Part shown: in pieces, positions 5,898 through 8,571 of the stretch
How the letters are laid out: each line of letters starts with the position of its first letter
Numbering within the stretch: the first letter of the stretch is position 1
DNA from: Candidatus Omnitrophota bacterium
Lineage (GTDB): Bacteria; Omnitrophota; Koll11; JAHIPI01
DNA length: 8,571 bases
Assembly: GCA_028718265.1 (NCBI GenBank)
Contig: JAQUMG010000071.1
Coordinates: forward strand, 1-8,571
Direction of reading: 5' to 3'
Translations under genes and position numbers: made by a program
The notes under the pieces: generated by a model
Databases searched by the model: none
The model's input: only the letters and a program-made list of their open reading frames with translations
What the model was told of the DNA's origin: nothing

Positions 5898-6538
5898 ATT
5901 CTCACCGCTTCCCCGGTAAAAGCTTTTCCGAAGGATTTTTTTATTTCCGCCGCAGAAATATTAATATTCGTCAAAAACTCGCTGTGGCTGCGCCCTTTCC
6001 TGTAAGGCGGCTCTGCCGGCGGCATCTTGATATATTTTTCGATCCGTTCTATCGGAAACCGGTAAAGTATTGTACCGTGATGAAGCATATATTTTTTTCT
6101 GCGCCACTGCGCGTTTCCGGAAAATTTCCTGCCGGAAAGCGTGATATCCGAAAGGGGCATAAATTCCGCTTTTATGCCGATACCGGTAAAAGAAGAGGTT
6201 ATTTTCCCTAGAATTAACTCGTAAGATTTTTTGATATCCATGAGCGCCGGCCTTTTTTCCAAGGATAATATAAGTGAATAATTAAGGCACCCCGGTCCCT
6301 GCAAAACCGTGCCGCCGCCGGAACGGCGCTTTATTATTTTAATTCCATCGGCAGCCGCCGCTTCCGTTTTTACCTCTGCTTCTTGTTTCGAAATTCTGCC
6401 TAATACGATAAAAAACCCGGAAGCCTCCCAAAATCTCAGAATTTCACTGCTCAAACCCTGTTCTGCAAGATCGAGTAATTTTTCGTCGTAGAGGATATTT
6501 TCTTCCGCATGAGCAAATGATATGTCTTTGACTATCAT
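5894..6538 (-). CDS. Lipoate-protein ligase A-like protein, short form
   Basis: 214 residues of the biotin/lipoate protein ligase (BPL_LplA_LipB) fold. It probably attaches lipoate, or transfers octanoate, to the glycine-cleavage H-protein. Seen are the lipoyl-AMP-binding motif IIKRRSGGGTVLQGPGCLNYS (67-87, RRSGGG loop at 70-75) and GRKFSGNAQ (135-143), whose K137 is the conserved LplA lysine, followed by HHGTIL (152-157). It lacks the C-terminal accessory domain of the 338-residue E. coli LplA, resembling split archaeal LplA proteins that need a partner, LplB. The only cysteine is C83, so the octanoyltransferases LipM/LipL, which use a catalytic cysteine later in the chain, look less likely. 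It overlaps gcvPB as ATGA without a clear Shine-Dalgarno, so translation probably depends on gcvPB. Placement after gcvPB strongly suggests H-protein as substrate. Confidence 0.85.
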   Translation of the reverse strand: MIVKDISFAHAEENILYDEKLLDLAEQGLSSEILRFWEASGFFIVLGRISKQEAEVKTEAAAADGIKIIKRRSGGGTVLQGPGCLNYSLILSLEKRPALMDIKKSYELILGKITSSFTGIGIKAEFMPLSDITLSGRKFSGNAQWRRKKYMLHHGTILYRFPIERIEKYIKMPPAEPPYRKGRSHSEFLTNINISAAEIKKSFGKAFTGEAVRI

Positions 6539-7977
6539 ATATGGCTACAGTTGAGTTCTCTCGCCGCTTTCACTTCGTCGAGCCTTGAGACCGGCATGGT
6601 GACGGGCGCATTTTTCAAAACATCGGGCGCCGTTACCGCCAACTCCGCCGCTTTAAGCATTACCTCCACAAAACAGTCCATTGCCTCTTTGGACTCGCTT
6701 TCGGTCGGTTCGACCATTATGGCCTCTTTTACGATAAGGGGAAAATATACTGTGGGCGGGTGCATTCTGTTATCTATAAGATATTTCGCTATATCTAGTG
6801 CATGAATGCCCTTTTCAAGCTGTATCGACGCTGAAAGCACGAATTCGTGCATGCATATTCTGTCATACGGCAGGTGGTATGCTTTTTTGAGGCGTGCCAT
6901 GCAATAATTGGCGTTTAATACCGCCATTTCGCTGGCTTCTGTCAGCCCTTCTTTTCCTAGAAGTAATATATATGCGTAAGCTTTCAATATAACGCCGAAA
7001 TTTCCGTAAAAAGGCGCTATGCGGCCTATGGATTTGGGTTTATTTTCTTTCAGCGAAAATGAACCGTCTTTATTTTTTACTACTTTCGGCACCGGCAGAA
7101 AATCTGTCAGTTTTTCGTTAACGCCTACGGGGCCTGCCCCCGGACCTCCGCCGCCGTGCGGAGTGGCAAATGTCTTGTGAAGATTAAGATGCACAACATC
7201 GAAACCCACGTCGCCCGGCCGCACCTTCCCCATTATGGCATTAAGATTCGCACCATCGTAATACATAAGCGCGTCGACTTTGTGCGCCATATCGGCAATA
7301 TCTTTTATGCGCGCGTTGAATATTCCCAGTGTGTTGGGGCACGTCAGCATCACCGCCGCAACCTCATCGGTAAGTTTCGATTTATATTCGTCCATATCCA
7401 TGCAGCCGTCTTTGCCGGTGGGAATCGATATCAGTTCATAACCGACTATTGCTGCGCTGGCCGGATTAGTGCCGTGTGATGAATCGGGAACAATGACATA
7501 TTTTTTCTTGTTCTTCTTATGTTTATGGTAAGCGGCTATGAGCATTATGCCGGTAAGCTCGCCGTGCGCCCCCGCGAGCGGCTCCGTCGTAACTTCTTTC
7601 ATACCCGTAATCTCGGCAAGCAGCTCTTCAACGTTATAAAGCACTTCAAGCGCACCCTGCGCCAGGCCTTCGGCATAATCAAACTGCGCCATGAACGGAT
7701 GCAAGTCGCGGAAACCCGGAAGGTTTGATATTACTTCGGTAAACTTAGGGTTATATTTCATTGTGCAGGAACCCAGAGGATAAAAATTTGTATCGACGGA
7801 AAAATTCATCCGTGAAAGATTCGTAAAATGACGGACAACGTCCAGTTCGGATACCTCCGGCAGGGCGGCGGTTTCTTTCCTTAGATATTTCTCATAGACT
7901 TCCGTTTTCGGTACATCCGAAGCCGGAAGACTAATCCCTCTTCTGCCTTTTACGCTCTTTTCGTATATCAATCGCAT
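6535..7977 (-). CDS. gcvPB: Glycine dehydrogenase (decarboxylating) subunit 2
   Basis: 480 residues, the normal length for the PLP-binding half of a split P-protein. With GcvPA it decarboxylates glycine and passes the aminomethyl group to the lipoyl arm of the H-protein in the glycine cleavage system; the reaction is reversible. The PLP site is HLNLHKTFATPHGGGGPG (263-280), with K268 as the Schiff-base lysine. Supporting blocks are FYPLGSCTMKYNPK (65-78), EPLAGAHGELTG (132-143), PDSSHGTNPASAA (164-176), YYDGANLNAIMG (239-250) and PPTVYFPLIVKEAIMVEPTE in the C-terminal part. The start is supported by AAAGG four bases upstream and a 10-base overlap with the end of gcvPA. All expected active-site residues appear intact. 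Confidence 0.96.
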   Translation of the reverse strand: MRLIYEKSVKGRRGISLPASDVPKTEVYEKYLRKETAALPEVSELDVVRHFTNLSRMNFSVDTNFYPLGSCTMKYNPKFTEVISNLPGFRDLHPFMAQFDYAEGLAQGALEVLYNVEELLAEITGMKEVTTEPLAGAHGELTGIMLIAAYHKHKKNKKKYVIVPDSSHGTNPASAAIVGYELISIPTGKDGCMDMDEYKSKLTDEVAAVMLTCPNTLGIFNARIKDIADMAHKVDALMYYDGANLNAIMGKVRPGDVGFDVVHLNLHKTFATPHGGGGPGAGPVGVNEKLTDFLPVPKVVKNKDGSFSLKENKPKSIGRIAPFYGNFGVILKAYAYILLLGKEGLTEASEMAVLNANYCMARLKKAYHLPYDRICMHEFVLSASIQLEKGIHALDIAKYLIDNRMHPPTVYFPLIVKEAIMVEPTESESKEAMDCFVEVMLKAAELAVTAPDVLKNAPVTMPVSRLDEVKAARELNCSHI

Positions 7978-8571
7978 ATTACCTTTTCCAGATTGTGCGC
8001 AAAATCTTCGATCTCTTTTTTAGTCCTTCTCTCGGTTACGGCGACGAGCATGTATTTCTCCATGCCCTTATAGTACCGGCCGAGCGGCAAACCGGCAAGG
8101 AAATTTTTGCTTATCATTGCCTCAAGAACATCATCGGCATTCTTAGGCAGCAAAACCGTAAATTCATTAAAAGTAGGCGAACTCTTTTTAACTTCAACGC
8201 CCTTAATCTTGTCCAAAAGTTTCTTAGCATATTCTGCCTTGTCGTGATTAAGCTGAGCCAGTTCGCGTAATCCTTCTCTGCCCATAGCCGAAAGAAATAT
8301 AATCGCCCTCATGGCGCAAAGCGCTTCATTAGAGCATATATTGGAAGTGGCTTTTTCGCGCCTTATGTGCTGCTCTCTGGCCTGTAATGTAAGGACGAAA
8401 CCCCTTCTTCCGCTTTTATCAACCGTTACTCCGGCAATCCTGCCGGGCATCCTTCTGGCAAATTCCTTCTTTGTAGCCATAAAGCCTAGATACGGCCCGC
8501 CAAAAGAAAGCGGCATACCAATGCTCTGTCCTTCGCCCGCTACTATATCTGCGTTCATCTCGCGCGGTGTT
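7968..8571 (-). CDS. gcvPA: Glycine dehydrogenase (decarboxylating) subunit 1, C-terminal part only
   Basis: About 200 C-terminal residues; the 5' part lies past the right edge. The visible frame begins TPRE-MNADIVAGEGQSIG and continues with GGPYLGFMATKK, the MPGRIAGVT segment, GFVLTLQAREQHIRREKATSNIC, and EALCAMRAIIFLSAMGREGL, all characteristic of the GcvPA half of the P-protein. The in-frame ATG at 8558 is internal, not the start, because family similarity continues upstream of it. The complete protein is normally about 440-450 residues. The TGA stop lies inside the start of gcvPB (10-base overlap). gcvT and gcvH commonly sit just upstream in such operons but cannot be seen here. Confidence 0.94.
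   Translation of the reverse strand, partial: TPREMNADIVAGEGQSIGMPLSFGGPYLGFMATKKEFARRMPGRIAGVTVDKSGRRGFVLTLQAREQHIRREKATSNICSNEALCAMRAIIFLSAMGREGLRELAQLNHDKAEYAKKLLDKIKGVEVKKSSPTFNEFTVLLPKNADDVLEAMISKNFLAGLPLGRYYKGMEKYMLVAVTERRTKKEIEDFAHNLEKVICD

Noticed and set aside
7156..7479. Plus-strand 107-codon frame rich in His and Arg
   Set aside because: Antisense to the most conserved part of gcvPB, including the PLP lysine region; explained as a complement-frame artefact.
1..8571. Mobile element, CRISPR array, phage or defence system
   Set aside because: No transposase, integrase, spaced direct repeats, target-site duplications, nuclease or toxin-antitoxin proteins were seen; the overlapping housekeeping genes look like ordinary chromosome.

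Overview
The window reads as chromosomal sequence of an anaerobic Gram-negative bacterium. Every gene I can support lies on the minus strand, so the sequence is transcribed from right to left. HldD (heptose epimerase) implies a lipopolysaccharide-type outer envelope. The split glycine dehydrogenase (GcvPA + GcvPB), Pta and complex I/Mrp-like proton-transporting membrane subunits suit a fermentative or hydrogen-metabolising lifestyle. An uncultured lineage such as Omnitrophota is my guess from gene content and style only; there is no rRNA or other marker to confirm it.

Region 1 (8571 down to 2875) is one tightly packed run of seven genes: gcvPA (5' end outside the window), gcvPB, a short lipoate-protein ligase-like gene, pta, hldD, a small cupin gene and a radical SAM gene of the COG0731/TYW1-like group. 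Neighbours overlap by 4, 10 or 20 bases or are 2 bases apart, and three junctions are ATGA stop/start overlaps, so translational coupling in one operon is likely. The first three genes form a glycine-cleavage unit: the two P-protein subunits plus an enzyme that could lipoylate the H-protein. Pta links acetyl-CoA to acetyl phosphate. The last three genes belong to cell-envelope sugar synthesis and to less defined functions. A GC-rich hairpin with a T-run closes the run.

Region 2 (about 2882 to 2450) holds one small membrane-protein gene of unknown function. It has a strong Shine-Dalgarno, a perfect 24-bp palindrome just upstream, a possible extended -10 promoter overlapping the end of the radical SAM gene, and a short terminator just after its stop codon.

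Region 3 (2434 to 1) begins with a good sigma70-like promoter. About 20 bases after the expected transcription start comes a 13-bp perfect RNA hairpin followed by a U-rich tract, and immediately after that the first of two NuoL/MrpA-like proton-transporter genes. The two transporter genes share an ATGA overlap, and the second runs off the left edge. The promoter-hairpin-gene order, with a 14-codon leader ORF spanning the hairpin and overlapping the transporter start, is the most unusual regulatory layout here and resembles an attenuator.

No tRNA, rRNA, CRISPR array, insertion sequence or phage gene was seen. No gene-free stretch exceeds 300 bases. I did not find a clearly new multi-gene system; the best leads are the leader architecture and unusual details in the transporter, Pta and LplA proteins.
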